This document shows, piece by piece, positions 48,529 to 60,188 of a stretch of 64,000 bases of DNA. Source of the stretch: Sodiomyces alkalinus F11. Lineage: Eukaryota > Ascomycota > Sordariomycetes > Glomerellales > Plectosphaerellaceae. Numbering within the stretch: the first letter of the stretch is position 1; every line of letters begins with the position of its first letter. The notes below the pieces were generated by a model. The model made no database searches and was not told where the DNA came from. It worked only from the letters and a program-made list of their open reading frames with translations. The stretch lies in NCBI RefSeq assembly GCF_003711515.1, contig NW_021167086.1, forward strand, positions 1,511,149 through 1,575,148, given 5' to 3'. Position numbers and translations under genes: made by a program.

Positions 48529-49170
48529 GCTATCTACGAGTAGTTGTCTAACCCGATAATAGTCTTATTAGGGCTGTTAAAGTCGTAGCGGAGCCTTTAT
48601 ATAACCTATATAAGGTCGATAGTGCTAGCACGCCGGCCCGGGCGGTACTATATAGTTATTCTAAGGGGGGTTATTAGGTTTAGGTTCTACTAGGTTAGAA
48701 GAGTAAGTAGGGTATTAGCCCGGGGCTAATACCGCGGTAGCTATAACTATAGGGGGTAGTATAGATTAAAGTCCCCTATAAGGATATATCGGCCCTATAG
48801 CGGTACTATATCGAATATATCTTATAGGGGTATATTCTAGGGGATCCTAGCTAACTAGTAGTTCTCTAGGTAGATCGATTAGATTATAAGAGTATTATCT
48901 CCGGTCCTAAATATAACCGCGTAGGTATCGAGGTAGGCCCGCTATATCTATATATATAGCGAGTATCTTTTATAGATATATAAAAGGGCGCGGCCTCCTC
49001 CTCAGATTAGCCGGTATATCCCTTAGGAGGGGTAGACAGGGCTTTTCGTAAAAGGGTTAAGGCCGGGTTCCTGTATTACTATTATATCGTACTTAGCGCG
49101 GTACCGGAGCGGTAGCTCCCGCCACGTCTAACTCCTCCCTATATTCTACGAAAGAACGTGGATTTCTATT
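48529..49170 (-). pseudogene. LINE L ORF2: AP endonuclease domain
   Basis: Minus strand: WRELPLRYRAKYDIIVIQEP (about 49060-49110, metal-binding Glu), GDFNLYYPL at 48776-48750 (the conserved GDFN) and RASTIDLI (about 48630), then GLDNYS (SDH equivalent) near 48545. Typical of the APE-type endonuclease upstream of RT in Tad1 and L1 LINEs. Confidence 0.82.
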
Positions 49171-49439
49171 AATTAATAGGGGGGGGGGGGTTAAGATAAC
49201 GTGCCCGGTATAACCAGAGTCTAGCTTTAGTATCCCCACTACGGTGCCTTACTAGCCCCGCGGGGGACTATATAAGCGCTTATCGGGCCTAGTATTAGGG
49301 AGTCCTCCTATTCTCTAGTCCTTTTCGGGGGCTAACCCCTACCCCTATAAAGGGGTTAGTCCTAGTCTTAGGCGATAATAATCGGGGGGAAAATCTACGG
49401 CTACCGCGGGTATACCGCTTTAGTCTAATAAGCAATATC

Positions 49440-50271
49440 GAAGTCCCTGGCTTAGTACTTATACGCTTTACGGATCTTCTTAGCCTCTTTTTTTAGTAAC
49501 CGGTATAAATTATTAAAGGTATTATAATCTCCGGTATAAGCGGTATAGTAGCGGGGGCGCCTAAGCGCTATAGCTTTATAGTATCCTAGGCCCTAGAAGT
49601 ACTCTGATTTAGGCTTAGTATAATAATAGTATATTCTCTCCGCTATAAGATAGCTATTTACCTTATAGCCGAAGTATAGATATTTATAGCACTTTAGGGG
49701 GCTAAGGTTAGAATCGTATAGCGTATAGATATAGCTACCCCCTTTAAAGAGGAGGGTATTCCGGATAAAGCTTATTACCCTTTCCGGCGAAGCCGATTCG
49801 ATAAGGAGAAACGCTACCCTATTAATACCGCGGCGGGGTACCCGCTATTATACTCGGATAATTTTAGCCTCGGGGTTTACATCTTATAGGGATACTAGCA
49901 GGTCTTCTTTGGATAGGGTATTAAGGAACTCCTAAGGTATAGCCTTAGCTAGTATAGGGTAGATATATACGGCTAGGGTAGCTCTTTTACTAAATGCTTT
50001 CTTAATCTATTATTCCTTATAGATAGCCTACTACTATACCCTTTTAGTAAAGGTAAGGTATATATCCCCGCTTAGTAGCTTCCGTGCCGCTATAGTATTA
50101 TATCCTGTAATTATAGCGTATATAGCTTAGATAATTTCCTTTAGGGTCCTGGCTTTAAGAGGCTAGTCTTCGGGGAAGGTTCCTTAACAGATAATTAGTT
50201 CCCGGTAATACCTAGCGGGGATTAGTTTAGGGGGGGCGGGGTCCTGCAGCGGTACCGCTATAGGAGCCCGG
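49440..50271 (-). pseudogene. LINE L ORF1, 3' part with zinc knuckle
   Basis: Minus strand: ARKLLSGDIYLTFTKR (about 50060), EFLNTLSKEDLLVSLQDVNP (about 49890-49930), then KCYKYLYFGYKVNSYLI (about 49640-49690), which reads CYKCxxFGHxxxxC when RIP is reversed: a gag-type CCHC knuckle. It joins 59650 after removal of element I, giving KETWANIIGRAPIAVPLQDP across the TSD. Confidence 0.8.
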
Positions 50272-50751
50272 TGTTACGACGGCTTCCGGTCCTCTATAGT
50301 ATAGCGGACGATAAAGGACTAGCATCGAGGTTTTAGTTTAAAATAAGAAGAGGATATTAACTAAAGAGTAGTAACTATCGTTCGTAGTGGTCTGGTTATA
50401 GTTACGTCGTAAAGACTAGGCGTCTTTTTTATAAGGTAGGTTTAAGCGTAGAATAGTAGTCTAGATGAAGACTTAGATTAATCGATGTCTTATTCTCTAG
50501 TAGAAGTAAGACCTAGAATACTCTAGTATATATAGTAATGCCACCTATGACTTCCTCTAGCTATATATTCTTGGATCGTTAGGAGCGTTAGAGAGTTGTA
50601 GTTCTAGACGCTCCCTTATTCCTGGAACGCGGGAGCGTTCCGAGTCCTACGCTCCGTCGTTCTACCCTGGTCTTTTAGTCACGTAAGCCCCTACGTGATA
50701 TCCAGTATTTCTATCGGGGTTTCCTGTATATTAGGCTTATTAGCCGTAATA
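50272..50751 (-). repeat. 3' LTR of element I (480 bp)
   Basis: Starts TGTTACGACGG and ends GCCGTAATA. It is more RIP-mutated than its partner: the last 80 bp have lost about ten TG/CA pairs that the other LTR keeps. Confidence 0.94.
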
Positions 50752-50869
50752 TTACCTCCCCTCTCCTAAGCGCTATCCTAGCGGTCGTATAAGTAGGTCG
50801 TCGTCCCGGGTCCGTGCCTCCCTAGGCCTTTTTCCTCCTTCCTTATAGCTAACTATTATATCGGATCGC

Positions 50870-51510
50870 GTGCAGAAACGCAGCGTCCGAAAGAAATCTA
50901 AAAAAGCCGCCCTTCTCGTATATATCGATCTCCGTGGTGTTAACGCAGATATGCCTTACACTTTTTATTTCCGAAATAATAAGGCTTATTATATAGTTAA
51001 GGAAGATTCCTCTTGTTATGGAGAATACGTTCGTCGTGGTCGGACGTGTAATAGGGTCCTGGTGGCTTCTTTCCGTGAGTTTCCTTCTTGTTTATAGCCT
51101 TTTCGCTACCCCTCGCTAACCCTCCGTTCTTTCTTAGTCACCCGTCTCCTATCTTCCGAAAAGCGCCTTAAGTCAGAGGAGGCTAAGGCCGAAGAAGAGC
51201 TATTCGTGCTCTAGTAGTAGCTCGCGGTAGCGGTAAACCGCCTTACTCGTATTCGGAAGCTTCGTTAGAGGGTGGAGGAGAAGAGTACTAAGACGTTCTA
51301 GCGGGGTATAAAGGGTTTAGATAAAGATAATCGCTTATCGCCATACTTAGCCGAGTTATCTCGCGAGGAGTGCTTTATTATAGGGGATCTTTAATTAATA
51401 GATATTTCGGGGGATATTTATTAGTCGGCCCTTAGCCTAGAGGACTTTTATAATACCGGTCCTATTACCGTTACCGAAACGGGGTTAGAGTTATATACGT
51501 AGGGATATAT
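50870..51510 (+). pseudogene. Antisense spliced gene in element I: Zn2Cys6-like motif plus coiled coil
   Basis: On the strand opposite to gag-pol. Exon 1 (from about 50860 to 51074) is basic (RKKSKKA) and then carries Cys positions now partly Tyr through TGC/TGT->TAC/TAT. Read with RIP reversed, the spacing is C-x2-C-x6-C-x9-C-x2-C-x6-C (about 50954-51052), the pattern of a fungal Zn2Cys6 cluster. A canonical intron at 51075-51137 (GTGAGT...GCTAAC...TTCTTAG, 63 bp) joins VASF|LTRLLSSEKRLKSEE. Exon 2 is Glu/Gln/Leu-rich and predicted coiled coil, then SPYLAELSREECFIIGDL. All in-frame stops in exon 2 are TAG/TAA at expected CAG/CAA/TGG sites. The start codon is uncertain (GTG at 50870 is only the frame opening). 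Similar Cys-rich plus coiled-coil hypothetical proteins are, as I recall, common in ascomycete annotations; a search is needed. It is not translatable here. Confidence 0.65.
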
Positions 51511-53370
51511 TTATACTATTAGTAACCCGTTATTTAAGGTATTCCTTTCGGTATTCTTATAGGATCCTTCTATAGTTAACTAGGTAGTCTTAGGGTTCCT
51601 ATATATTATCTTCGTGTCCGTAGTTTTTCCACTTTATAAGATACTCGGTACCGTCTAGCGTCTCTTAATAGTCGAGGATTTATTCTACTTTATACACGTC
51701 GCTAGTATCGACTATAATCGTGTCTTATATTATTTTTATATTCTTTAATGCTAGTTTAAGTAGTAAGATATAGAAATTATTATATATTCTTATTATTAGA
51801 GGTAGTGATAGGATATAGTTCGTATCTGATTTTTTCTCTAGGATTTCGAATAGTCCTAGTTTTTTAAAATCTAATTTATCGCTTAGTCGTTATGTTTTTA
51901 TATTTTTACGATTAAGGTAGACGCGGTCCCCCCTCGAAAGGGTTAGTCCCTTAATCCTTGATTGATTCCCGTACTTGCTTATTCGTGTTCTAACTATCTC
52001 TAGGTCGGTTCGTAGTTCTTCGTGTAGTTTTTTCATGCTTTTAACTATTTTTATTGCTTTTAGCGTATCTAGTCCTTCTAAAGGTTTCCTAAATACTATC
52101 GGATTATATCCGTAGTTTGCTTTGAATAGTGTGTTCTTTATTAACTTGTTTAATAAGCTATTATATACGCATTATATAAGCGGTAGGTACTATACCTAAT
52201 TATCTTGCTCGTATCCTACGTAGTATCGTAGGTATTATTCTAGGATTTAGTTTATAATTTCGGTTTATCCGTCGGTTATAGGGTAAAATACTATTAAGTA
52301 CTTATATTTCGCCCCTAGCTAGCTTATAACTGCTTTCCAGAAGTTACTAGTGAATAATTTATCTCTATCTATAATAATCTTATATAGTATACCGTGATCC
52401 CGGATTAGGCGGTCGAGAAAGATACTAGCTAGTTCCTCTACTATAGTGTTTTTAATATATAGAATATAAAGAGTATATTTCGTGAATCGGTTAACGATTA
52501 CGAATACGCTATTATAGGCGATTCTATTACCGGATCTTTAGATATCGGAATTCCTATTACGAAGTCTATTATAATCGACTCCTAAGGTCTATTTACTACT
52601 AGTAGTGGCTTTAGTAGTCCGTAAGGTTTATATCGGCTACCCTTTACTTTCTAGTAAATATCGTCGTTACGAATAAAGTCCCTAACTCGTTCTTTAGTTC
52701 CTGTATAGCCGTATTATTATCGTAATCGGCGGTAGGTCTTATAAACTCTTTAATATCTATATATTAGTAAGGCGTGTACTTCTTTAAACGTGGTGTCGGT
52801 TATCCGATTAATGCTATTTATTCCTCTATTTTTAAGGGTAAGAGCTTCTCCTTCCTATTAGAGTATAGCTTACGATTTAGGTGATTTATTAGGCGTTCCT
52901 AGTCGGCTAAATACGTCTACGCGGCTATTTTCGCTTTCTTGTATATATTGAATATAGAAGTTGAATTCGGATAGGAATTCTGCCTATCGGATCTATTATT
53001 TATTAAGAACCTTAGTAGTAGTGAATTACGTAAGGTTCTTATAATCCGTGTAGACTAATACCGGGTATTTTATTCCTAATAGATATAGTCTCTATTCTTT
53101 AAAGGCTTCGATAATAGCTATTAGCTCTTTATCGTGGATCTGATAGTTAAGTTCTAGTCTACTAAGTTTTTTAGATATAAAGGATATAGGATATAGTCTT
53201 CCTTCTACGTCGCGTTATCCGAGTTATACTCCTAGAGCCTAGTCGGATACGTCTATTTCGAGTTTATATTCTTTATCGGGGTCTAGTATTACTAAGATAG
53301 GTTCGCTAGTAACCCTTCCTTTAAGGGCTTAGAATACTTCTTCTATTCTTTTATTCTATTCGAAGTCGAG
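51511..53370. repeat. First copy of 1860-bp duplication (probable contig overlap)
   Basis: Matches 53381-55240 base for base at an offset of 1870, except for about 18 differences confined to 51921-52231. It ends exactly at the N gap. Confidence 0.95.
51900..52900 (-). pseudogene. Element I integrase, RIP-mutated
   Basis: Minus-strand integrase C-terminal part: the copy at 54026-53832 keeps a 64-codon frame, LNELIKNTLFEANYGYNPIV then SMKKLHEELRTDLEIVRTRI. This corresponds to the conserved TPFFANYGxxP and L...EL integrase region of gypsy elements. The core lies at higher coordinates. The same segment recurs at 53781-54770 because of the duplication. Confidence 0.75.
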
Positions 53371-53380
53371 NNNNNNNNNN
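53371..53380. other. Assembly gap (10 N)
   Basis: Ten Ns exactly between the two copies of the 1860-bp duplication. The number is a placeholder, not a measured length. Confidence 0.99.
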
Positions 53381-55240
53381 TTATACTATTAGTAACCCGT
53401 TATTTAAGGTATTCCTTTCGGTATTCTTATAGGATCCTTCTATAGTTAACTAGGTAGTCTTAGGGTTCCTATATATTATCTTCGTGTCCGTAGTTTTTCC
53501 ACTTTATAAGATACTCGGTACCGTCTAGCGTCTCTTAATAGTCGAGGATTTATTCTACTTTATACACGTCGCTAGTATCGACTATAATCGTGTCTTATAT
53601 TATTTTTATATTCTTTAATGCTAGTTTAAGTAGTAAGATATAGAAATTATTATATATTCTTATTATTAGAGGTAGTGATAGGATATAGTTCGTATCTGAT
53701 TTTTTCTCTAGGATTTCGAATAGTCCTAGTTTTTTAAAATCTAATTTATCGCTTAGTCGTTATGTTTTTATATTTTTACGAATAAGATAAACGCGGTCCC
53801 CCCTCGAAAGGGTTAGTCCCTTAATCCTTAATTAATTCCCGTAATTACTTATTCGTGTTCTAACTATCTCTAGGTCGGTTCGTAGTTCTTCGTGTAGTTT
53901 TTTCATGCTTTTAACTATTTTTATTGCTTTTAGCGTATCTAGTCCTTCTAAAGGTTTCCTAAATACTATCGGATTATATCCGTAGTTTGCTTCGAACAGT
54001 GTGTTCTTTATTAACTCGTTTAACAAGCTATTATATACGAATTATATAAGCAGTAGGTACTATACCTAATTATCTTACTCATATCCTACATAGTATCATA
54101 GGTATTATTCTAGGATTTAGTTTATAATTTCGGTTTATCCGTCGGTTATAGGGTAAAATACTATTAAGTACTTATATTTCGCCCCTAGCTAGCTTATAAC
54201 TGCTTTCCAGAAGTTACTAGTGAATAATTTATCTCTATCTATAATAATCTTATATAGTATACCGTGATCCCGGATTAGGCGGTCGAGAAAGATACTAGCT
54301 AGTTCCTCTACTATAGTGTTTTTAATATATAGAATATAAAGAGTATATTTCGTGAATCGGTTAACGATTACGAATACGCTATTATAGGCGATTCTATTAC
54401 CGGATCTTTAGATATCGGAATTCCTATTACGAAGTCTATTATAATCGACTCCTAAGGTCTATTTACTACTAGTAGTGGCTTTAGTAGTCCGTAAGGTTTA
54501 TATCGGCTACCCTTTACTTTCTAGTAAATATCGTCGTTACGAATAAAGTCCCTAACTCGTTCTTTAGTTCCTGTATAGCCGTATTATTATCGTAATCGGC
54601 GGTAGGTCTTATAAACTCTTTAATATCTATATATTAGTAAGGCGTGTACTTCTTTAAACGTGGTGTCGGTTATCCGATTAATGCTATTTATTCCTCTATT
54701 TTTAAGGGTAAGAGCTTCTCCTTCCTATTAGAGTATAGCTTACGATTTAGGTGATTTATTAGGCGTTCCTAGTCGGCTAAATACGTCTACGCGGCTATTT
54801 TCGCTTTCTTGTATATATTGAATATAGAAGTTGAATTCGGATAGGAATTCTGCCTATCGGATCTATTATTTATTAAGAACCTTAGTAGTAGTGAATTACG
54901 TAAGGTTCTTATAATCCGTGTAGACTAATACCGGGTATTTTATTCCTAATAGATATAGTCTCTATTCTTTAAAGGCTTCGATAATAGCTATTAGCTCTTT
55001 ATCGTGGATCTGATAGTTAAGTTCTAGTCTACTAAGTTTTTTAGATATAAAGGATATAGGATATAGTCTTCCTTCTACGTCGCGTTATCCGAGTTATACT
55101 CCTAGAGCCTAGTCGGATACGTCTATTTCGAGTTTATATTCTTTATCGGGGTCTAGTATTACTAAGATAGGTTCGCTAGTAACCCTTCCTTTAAGGGCTT
55201 AGAATACTTCTTCTATTCTTTTATTCTATTCGAAGTCGAG
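53381..55240. repeat. Second copy of 1860-bp duplication (probable contig overlap)
   Basis: The first 1860 bp after the gap repeat the last 1860 bp before it. Both copies end in CGAAGTCGAG; this one continues into the RT part of element I. Confidence 0.95.
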
Positions 55241-57000
55241 GCCCTTTTTAGTTACTTTAGTTAAGGGGATAATAATCTTACTATAGTCCTTAATACGCCG
55301 TTAATAGTAGTTAACGAGTCCGAGGAAAGACTAAATATCGCGAACGTTATACGGCTATAGCTATTTAAAGACGTATTAGATTTTCGCCTTATCTATATAG
55401 ATTTTATTAGGTCGTATCTTATACCCTAAAAAGTTAACTTCTTACGTGTAGAATTATACTTTTTCTGGTTTAATTAGTAGGTCGGCGTCTTATAGGAGTT
55501 ATAGAATCGTGTGAATATATTATCGGTGTTCTTCGAGTATTTTAGAGAAGATAAGGATATCGTTTAGGTATACTATAATAAAATAGTCTAGATACTTCCT
55601 TAGGATATCGTTAATAAGTGTTTAGAACGATACCGGCGTATTAGTTAATCTAAAGGGTATAATAAGGTATTCGAAGTATCCTTATTTTATTTAGAATACT
55701 ATTTTCTAATCTTCCCTTTCCTTAATCCTAATTAAGTTATAGGCTCCTTTTAAGTAAAGTACTATAAACTATTATACTCTAACTAGCTAATCTCGTATCT
55801 CTAAGATAAGAGGTAGTGGGTAGCGGTTTTTAATAGTTATATCGTTAAGTTATTAATAGTCGATATATAGCCGGAGCTTACTCTTTTTCTTTAGTATAAA
55901 TAGGATAGGGTATCCTGCTAATAACTATAAGACTCTAATATAGCCTTTTACTAGTATTCCTTTAAGATAGTCTTCTAAGGTATCTAATTCCTTTTAATTT
56001 AGTCCGTAGATTAAAAAGAATTTCGAGTGTATACCCTCCTTAAGAGGTATCTCGTGATCGTAGTCTTAATATTTCGGTAATCCAGTTTCTAGATTTTCGG
56101 TAAATAGCTTTTCGTATTTACGGTATTCTAGTAATACCTTAGCGAGTCTATCGTGATCGCCTTCTACGAGTTATTTCTTTACTTAGATAATCTAATAGAT
56201 TCCTTTAATAATATTTATTATATATCGGTTATCGTGCCGTCGCTATTATCTTAACGTCTTTCGGTCTTTTCTCGCCTTAGTCCCTGACTTTTAGCGGCTA
56301 TTTAAGTCTCCCTAAGGCTCCTTCGTCGGTAAGTTTTTCTGCTATTCTTAACGGATATCGGGATTAGGTAAGGTTTCCTTTATAGTCTTCTACTTACTCT
56401 CTAATCTCCACTAAAGCTAGCTAAGCTTCTAGTCTATATCGGGATTCTACTCGTTAAACTATAGCTTACTAAGAATAACGTCCTTATAGCCTATATCGTA
56501 TACGTCGAACTTTATTATTTTAGTCTTATTCTGAATTTTAACCTAAAGGCATATAGTCTCCTAGCTAATAATAACTTCTTCTTAGGACTAGTTTTTTCCC
56601 GTATACGGAGTAATTTTATACTCATCTTCTAGGTGTTTTCTAACCTAGGGTATAGAGAACTTTCTTATAGCTACTAGTAGGATAAAGTTTCCTGCTACGC
56701 CTATATCTAATAGTGCGTTTATCTTATATTTATCGAGTCGTATTTTAATATAATAATACCCTATACTACTACGTATTATAGAGTATATCTATCGAGTACC
56801 TCTTATATACTCCTTACGATAGTATACTCCTAGTTTTTTACCCGTTTAGCCCGGTATTTAAGGGATATTTCTTTATCTAAGAACCTATACTGGATTAAGA
56901 GCTATTCTATTAATCATAGACGTTTATTAAGGGCCTAAAAGCGTAATTCCTAAGTTTCTTAGTCTTATTCTAGTTATCGGATTTTTTCGGTAGCGTATAC
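55241..57000 (-). pseudogene. Element I reverse transcriptase and protease, RIP-mutated
   Basis: Minus strand: IIVYLNDILIFS (YxDD) at 55546-55600 and upstream RT motifs to about 56300. A protease-like region lies near 56700. RNase H continues below 55240 (DKELLAIIEAF-like, about 55000 and in the duplicate at 53130). Confidence 0.8.
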
Positions 57001-57749
57001 TATATAGCTAATAGTTCTATATTCATTTAACCGGTATTCGTAGTAGTCGTTTTTAGGTAGTTAGAGGCGAATTTCGTGTCCTTTATCCCTGGTTTCCGTG
57101 ATAACCTAGTCGTTATATTATCTCTTTAAATAGATTCTATCTTCTAGGGTTTATTCTTTATTCCGTGGCTAAAGATTAGTAGCTTATTTATATTCCTTAT
57201 ATATAGGGTATACGTCCTTAATATAATTAGCTTAAAGGATTAGGCTATAGCCTGGATAGTTAGCGTGTATTATCTATCCTTTTTTATACGTTTAGTACTT
57301 AGGTGGTTAATCGTTCGATCCTTATAGGCTTATTATTAGGCCGGTAAAAGTATCTCGGTCTTCCTAAGTATAGTAAGGTCGTTAATATATAGTTTATTAC
57401 TATTCTTTACTAGTATTCGTAGGTGCTCTGCGGTAGGCGTTATTAGAGCTAAGTTTAGTAAAACGGACTTAGTAGGTTTATCTAAGGGGTTCTTCCACGA
57501 GCTAGTCAAGTATCCGTAGCTAGATAGTTTCCTCCTTAATTAGGTCGGCTACTTTTATAAGTTAATACTAGAAGTTCGTGTCGTTATCCGGGATTCTATT
57601 AGACTCTGTTTCCTAATCTTATTCCTTAAGTTTAGTGATTTCCTCCTATACGTAACGTGTATAATTTTCTTTCTTAAGCTATTATTTCTCTTCAGGAGTG
57701 AGTCTTACTTCCTGGAGGGCGCTAAAGCCTCCACTGCTAGTATTCATAT

Positions 57750-59160
57750 GGACTTCCTATTTCTTCTAGATCTCTAAGATCTGCTTCTGTCTTTTAGCTT
57801 CTTCTTTCGTCTATCCGTGTTCTTAAAGGATTTCTGCGGTGGTTTATAAATCTAGTCTATTATTATCCTAGTCGGGGATTTTAAGGCTATAGTTATTATC
57901 GTACTCGTTACTAGATACTATAACGAGTATCTTCTAGGGTCTTTTAGGGTAGTATCTAGCTCCGTCCTTCTTTAATTAGTATACTAGATAATACTTATCG
58001 TAGCAGGTTATCTAATAGAGGTTAGCGTATAGTGTTTTATCCCTATAAATTTCTAGGTGTTCAATAGCGTTAATTTCCTTCTAGGGTTTCTCTTTTCCGA
58101 TCGTATTAGCCTATTATTATAATTATTCTCTTTTAGGCTATTAGTAATTACGCGCGAAGTAGCCTATTTTATCGTAATTATAGTATTTAACTTTGCTTAT
58201 ATCTTTCCTGCCCTGCTTATTATTCTATCGGTTAATATTATCGAGCTCTATAAGACTACTATAATACCTATACGAGGTGCTCCTATATTAGCGTGGGTAT
58301 AGCTACTTCTTACTAGTGTTAGCTTAGTTCCTCTTATAGTAAGTAGTGTGTATCGTGGTATTTAAGTTCTGGCGTTTCTTTATTTATCGTTTAAATTATC
58401 GGTTATCGATCCGAATAGCTATAGCTATAAATATACTAAATTCTTCTAGGCGGTTAAGCTTATATAGTTTATCCTTAACTTCGTCTATAAATCCACGATA
58501 GTATTAGTCTATAAGGGGTTTATTATTATAGTTAAGCTTCGAGGCGATCTATTAGAACTTAGCGGTATAGTCGGCTACCGACTTAGTCTATTAAAGCTTT
58601 TTAAGTCGTTAGGCAGCGACCCTCTTCTTATCGGGTTCTTTAAAGATACCGCCGAGTCGCTAAGCGACGACCTCGAAGTCGCCGAAGATAGCCGTAGTAT
58701 TATCCTCCCTCTCGGCAGGATCGTTAAGGTGCTCTAAATAGTCCTTATGGATAGGCTTAAACTATCTATGGGCGTCTCCCGTAAGGAGTGCTATAGCGTA
58801 GAGAACTTTCGCCTCCTCCGTGTTAAGGGTGTCCCTATAGAATAAGAAATACCCCCGGAGATAGGTTAGGAAGCCTTATAGCTGTCCCTGAGTTCTATCG
58901 TACTTAGGTGGCTCTGGGTATTTATACCTTAGGTTACTAGGACGTGGTGCCTTAATCTAAGCTCGGACTTACTGGTTCTCTTAATAGAGTTATATAATTT
59001 AATTACGTATAGCTTATATTAGGTCGGCGGCCGCGGTGGCCGTCGTTCTAGCGTTACTAGTAGCGTTACCCGTGGTATTAGCGTTATTCGATATATTACC
59101 TTTTATCGAGAGAGTACTACTCGTTAGGTGTTAAGGTCTACTTACCGAATAGCATCGATT
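57750..59160 (-). pseudogene. Element I Gag, RIP-mutated
   Basis: Minus-strand frame with acidic and Gln-rich stretches and the knuckle YYNYDKIGYFARNYQ at about 58141-58190, which is C-x2-C-x4-H-x4-C with RIP reversed. It lies next to the 5' LTR as expected. Confidence 0.72.
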
Positions 59161-59164
59161 AAAA

Positions 59165-59644
59165 TATTATAACGGCTTCCGGTCCTCTATAGTATAGCGG
59201 ATAATAGGGGACTAGCGTCGAGGTTTTAGTTTAAAATAAGAAGAGGATATTAACTAAAGAGTAGTAACTATCGTTCGTAGTGGTCTAGTCGTAGTTGCGT
59301 CGTAAAGACTAGGCGTCTTCTTTATAAGGTAGGTTTAAGCGTAGAATAGTAGTCTAGGTGAAGACTTACATTAATCGATGTCTTGTTCTCTAGTAGAAGT
59401 AAGACCTAGAATACTCTGGTATATATAGTAATGCCACCTATAACTTCCTCTAGCTATATATTCTTGGATCGTTAGGAGCGTTAGAGAGTTGTAGTTCTAG
59501 ACGCTCCCTTGTTCCTAGAACGCGGGAGCGTTCCGAGTCCTACGCTCCGTCGTTCCACCCTGGTCTTTTGGTCACGTGAGCCCCCACGTGATGTCCAGTG
59601 TTTCTGTCGGGGTTTCCTGTATGTTGGGCTTGTTGGCCGTAACA
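59165..59644 (-). repeat. 5' LTR of element I (480 bp)
   Basis: Full-length partner of 50272-50751. Its distal part (about 59565-59644) keeps many TG/CA dinucleotides (CACGTGAGCCCCCACGTGAT, GTATGTTGGGC), unlike most repeat DNA here. Confidence 0.94.
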
Positions 59645-60010
59645 CCCGGCCTATAATATTAGCCCAGGTCTCTTTTATACCGCTTATTTCTTTTTGGAGT
59701 TCTTCTCAGATAATATATCGAATAAAAGCGTATAAGTATATTAGCAGTATTATACTAATATTCTTATAGGTACTATGTATTATAATTAGTTCCTTTACGA
59801 GCTCCACGACCTACTCGATCGTATTTCTATTAGCTAGTTAAGCCTAAATTTCTACCTTGATCTTAGTTACCCTTAGTTCTAGGGGGCGTGGTAGTCTCCT
59901 TTTAGTCTTATATCGGTTCCGCGCTATATCCTATCACGGGCGGGGGGGGAGCGCTTGTATTACGAAAAGTAGGTCTATTACGAATTCTATATAGTTAAGG
60001 TTAGGGCGAC
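59645..60010 (-). pseudogene. LINE L ORF1, 5' part
   Basis: Minus strand: RPLELRVTKIKVEIQAQLAN (RIP stops as Gln), then VVELVKELIIIHSTYKNIS and EELQKEISGIKET, running to the element I insertion at CCCGG. Start codon not identified. Confidence 0.65.
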
Positions 60011-60188
60011 GCTATCCCACGTTTCTTCCGGTCGCACCGTAGCGCCGGTATTATAGTGCTATTATAATAGTATCACAGGAGGGAGGCGGTGGTTATAATC
60101 TCTATCTCGGTGGTTTTATCGATTTTACTCCTATTACGCACCCGTGGTTAATAGGCGTATCGATTATCGTGCTTAGCTAATATAGCTT

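Larger units (their letters stand above)
50272..59644 (-). mobile_element. Element I: Ty3/gypsy LTR retrotransposon nested in LINE L (contains assembly gap)
   Basis: Two 480-bp LTRs (50272-50751 and 59165-59644) with TSD CCCGG on both sides (50267-50271 and 59645-59649). Gag-pol is on the minus strand, so the right LTR is the 5' one. Gag spans about 59100-57800, with the CCHC remnant YYNYDKIGYFARNYQ at about 58141-58190. RT spans about 56300-55400 with IIVYLNDILIFS at 55546-55600, followed by RNase H and integrase. The region between integrase and the 3' LTR holds an antisense spliced gene. The apparent 9.37 kb includes 10 Ns and a 1860-bp duplication; 7.5 kb is the likely true length. Confidence 0.92.
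39411..60177 (-). mobile_element. LINE L: Tad1-like non-LTR retrotransposon nested in J, itself split by H and I
   Basis: The 11-bp direct repeat TAATATAGCTT flanks it (39400-39410 and 60178-60188). The 3' end on the minus strand is an (AAT)n-rich tail (39411-39429). Without H and I and their extra TSD copies it is about 6.6 kb. Minus-strand order: ORF1 with CCHC knuckles (about 60000-59650, continued 50271-49440), AP endonuclease (about 49170-48529), RT (43748 to about 41750), a C-terminal Cys/His motif (about 41400-41336), then about 1.9 kb to the tail. I saw no RNase H. RIP is heavy. Confidence 0.9.

Noticed and set aside
59509..59769. 86-codon frame crossing the right LTR of element I
   Set aside because: It crosses the LTR end and TSD into LINE DNA, so it cannot be an original gene.
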